Of a stretch of DNA of 7,588 nt, positions 6,251 to 7,588 are shown in pieces; the first letter of the stretch is position 1, and each line of letters begins with the position of its first letter. The stretch is from Alphaproteobacteria bacterium (GTDB lineage Bacteria > Pseudomonadota > Alphaproteobacteria > DAOWDM01), in NCBI GenBank assembly GCA_030639035.1, contig DAOWDM010000029.1:1-7588 (forward strand), in the 5' to 3' direction. The position numbers and the translations under genes are program-made. A model generated the notes under the pieces. It had not been told where the DNA came from, searched no databases, and saw only the letters and a list, made by a program, of their open reading frames with translations.

Positions 6251-6976
6251 TTATTTTTTTCTTGGCTTATTGCAGGTAGGACACGGAAGGTCTTCTTTGT
6301 CGCTATTTTTGCCAGAAAGCTGCTCATATGACTGTCTGACAATTTCTGAATATTTCATGCCAGACTGTTTTTCTATACGTTCAACCAAGTTTGAAACAAC
6401 CTGTTGTTGATCAATATTATCAAAACTCAACTTTTCTTTAGCGTCCCAAAGTATGTAACCTGCTTCCAACGGTTCTTTTCTCATTTCATCTTCAAGGTCA
6501 TCAGGAAACTCAAACCCGCTTTCACGCATATCCTTAACAAGAGCAATAAGGTCTCTTAAGCTGGAACGCCTTTGCTTGCTTTCCTTGTCTTTTACCATGC
6601 CAATAGATGGAATTTCAGGGTATTTTTCCTCAGAAATCAGGCTGTCGTTTTCATCTGTCTCTTCAACTTCAAGTGTTTCGCTATTTTTTTTCTGTTTCAC
6701 GTCTTCTTTGTGAGTTTTAATGACAGTTTTCTTCTCGATTTTCTTCTCGATAAAAATCTTTCCAGCTTTTCTTTTCATAAAATGCACAGGAGAAACAATA
6801 GCTTTAGGAGGTGTTTTATCATAACCATATTGCATTATTTCTTTTAGTTTAGAATCTTTCGTTTCAGACTCCAACTGCTTAGGCTGTACAGCAAGAACGT
6901 CATCAGTCGCCTGCACAGGAAACACTGTTATAATCACTGCAACAAAACTGCTAAATATAAGAATTTTACGAAACAT
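6251..6976 (-). CDS. Exported hypothetical protein, paralogue of its upstream neighbour, C-terminal CPTC
   Basis: I do not recognise this 241-residue protein. Residues 1-23 are a signal peptide (MFRK, hydrophobic core, VQA before the cleavage site), so it is predicted to be periplasmic. Residues 24-135 are highly charged and probably disordered, with a lysine-rich stretch followed by a glutamate-rich one. Residues 140-224 form a helical domain with anchors RESGFEFP, EPLEAGY, EKQSGM and QLSGKN. These align with the neighbouring gene at 7011-7588, pointing to tandem duplication. The last residues are PCPTCNKPRKK, with cysteines at 232 and 235. One isolated CxxC could be redox-active, bind metal with a partner, or attach a cofactor, but nothing shows which. 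A GGAG sits 5 bases before the ATG. The 34-base gap from the upstream gene and 17-base gap to trmJ suggest an operon. Confidence 0.85.
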   Translation of the reverse strand: MFRKILIFSSFVAVIITVFPVQATDDVLAVQPKQLESETKDSKLKEIMQYGYDKTPPKAIVSPVHFMKRKAGKIFIEKKIEKKTVIKTHKEDVKQKKNSETLEVEETDENDSLISEEKYPEIPSIGMVKDKESKQRRSSLRDLIALVKDMRESGFEFPDDLEDEMRKEPLEAGYILWDAKEKLSFDNIDQQQVVSNLVERIEKQSGMKYSEIVRQSYEQLSGKNSDKEDLPCPTCNKPRKK

Positions 6977-7010
6977 TTACACTCCAAATGCTTAAGAATA
7001 AACGTATTTT

Positions 7011-7588
7011 TTAATAGCTAAGACCTTTTTGAGTATCAGCACTTTCTTTCTTTTTACCTGAAAGAATATCAAAAGTCGTGCCAAGAACATTTTCAAAAGA
7101 CATTCCTGTTTCTTTTTCAAGGTCTCTCATTATAGTAGCCACTGTCTTTGCCGCTACAGAACCACGTCCGCCATTTTTAATATTATGAAGAGCTGTCATG
7201 ATTTTATATCTCATGCTTTCAGGAGAATTAGCAATCATATTATCCATTTTTGGTGGAATTACATAACCAAGATCACGAAGCTGCTGAGTCATTGTCAACA
7301 TATTATCAACATTAACTTCAGGTGCTATCAATTCTTGCCCCTGAGGTCCGCCCCATGAAGTTGAAGTACCTGTCCATTGAGATTGTGGCTGCTGAGGCTG
7401 TTCCTCTTGCAATGGCTGTTGAACAGGAGCTACTTGCTGTGTTTGTGGATTGGCAATATAACCTGTATCCTGAGAATCAGCAAAAGGATCTGATGGAAGC
7501 CCCCCCAAATCTACCTGAGCCATTTCAATGTCTTTTGCCTCTGCAGGATAGCAAGTCAACACAAATGCAGTGCATAATACAGTTGCAA
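7011..7588 (-). CDS. Exported hypothetical protein with a Gln/Pro-rich linker, 5' end outside the window
   Basis: The frame stays open to the right edge, so the true start lies outside; 191 residues are visible. The first visible residues, ATVLCTAFVLTCYPAEAKD, are the hydrophobic core and AEA cleavage region of a signal peptide. An internal GTG at 7562 lies inside that signal and is therefore not the start. After cleavage come a short acidic segment, a low-complexity Gln/Pro linker rich in QQ and PQ pairs, and then a helical domain with QQLRDLGYVIPP, NSPESMRY, EKETGMSFENV and DILSGKK. This domain matches that of the next gene downstream in order and spacing, apart from a gap of about two residues. 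The tail lacks the CPTC of that paralogue. Function is unknown; a periplasmic structural or binding role is possible. Confidence 0.82.
   Translation of the reverse strand, partial: ATVLCTAFVLTCYPAEAKDIEMAQVDLGGLPSDPFADSQDTGYIANPQTQQVAPVQQPLQEEQPQQPQSQWTGTSTSWGGPQGQELIAPEVNVDNMLTMTQQLRDLGYVIPPKMDNMIANSPESMRYKIMTALHNIKNGGRGSVAAKTVATIMRDLEKETGMSFENVLGTTFDILSGKKKESADTQKGLSY

Noticed and set aside
7401..7460. Gln/Pro codon repeats as a CRISPR or microsatellite array
   Set aside because: The repeats are irregular, in frame and explained by the low-complexity protein linker.

Overview
The window looks like chromosomal DNA from an AT-rich alphaproteobacterium. MutL and the SPOUT methyltransferase read like alphaproteobacterial family members, for example in the MutL C-terminus with its CNHGRP motif and the TrmJ C-terminal helical domain. 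GC counted by eye is about 40-42% in mutL. This placement is inference from sequence style; an uncultured, possibly host-associated lineage would fit. There are eight protein genes, no tRNA, rRNA or CRISPR array, and no gene-free stretch longer than 173 bases.

Right to left on the minus strand, the first block is two adjacent exported proteins (7588-7011, start outside the window, and 6976-6251). They share a C-terminal domain of about 80 residues and so look like diverged tandem paralogues. trmJ follows after 17 bases. Then comes a 74-base spacer with a degenerate palindromic REP-like element, then mutL. After mutL there is a 173-base spacer with a good sigma70-type promoter for a pentapeptide-repeat protein (3388-2750).

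The pentapeptide gene converges on a plus-strand gene (1918-2643) for a secreted protein with an HExxH zinc-protease motif. An imperfect hairpin lies between the two stop codons. The HExxH gene is divergent from xthA (exonuclease III, 1850-1074). Seven bases past the xthA stop codon's last base, and in the same frame, starts an AAA15/RloA-type ATPase that runs off the left edge.

The core content is DNA and RNA maintenance: MutL for mismatch repair, XthA for base-excision repair, TrmJ for tRNA ribose methylation. The accessory content is the pentapeptide protein, the HExxH protein, the paralogous exported pair and the truncated ATPase. The ATPase belongs to a type often found in two-gene phage-defence modules, but its partner would lie outside the window, so no defence system can be claimed from this sequence alone.
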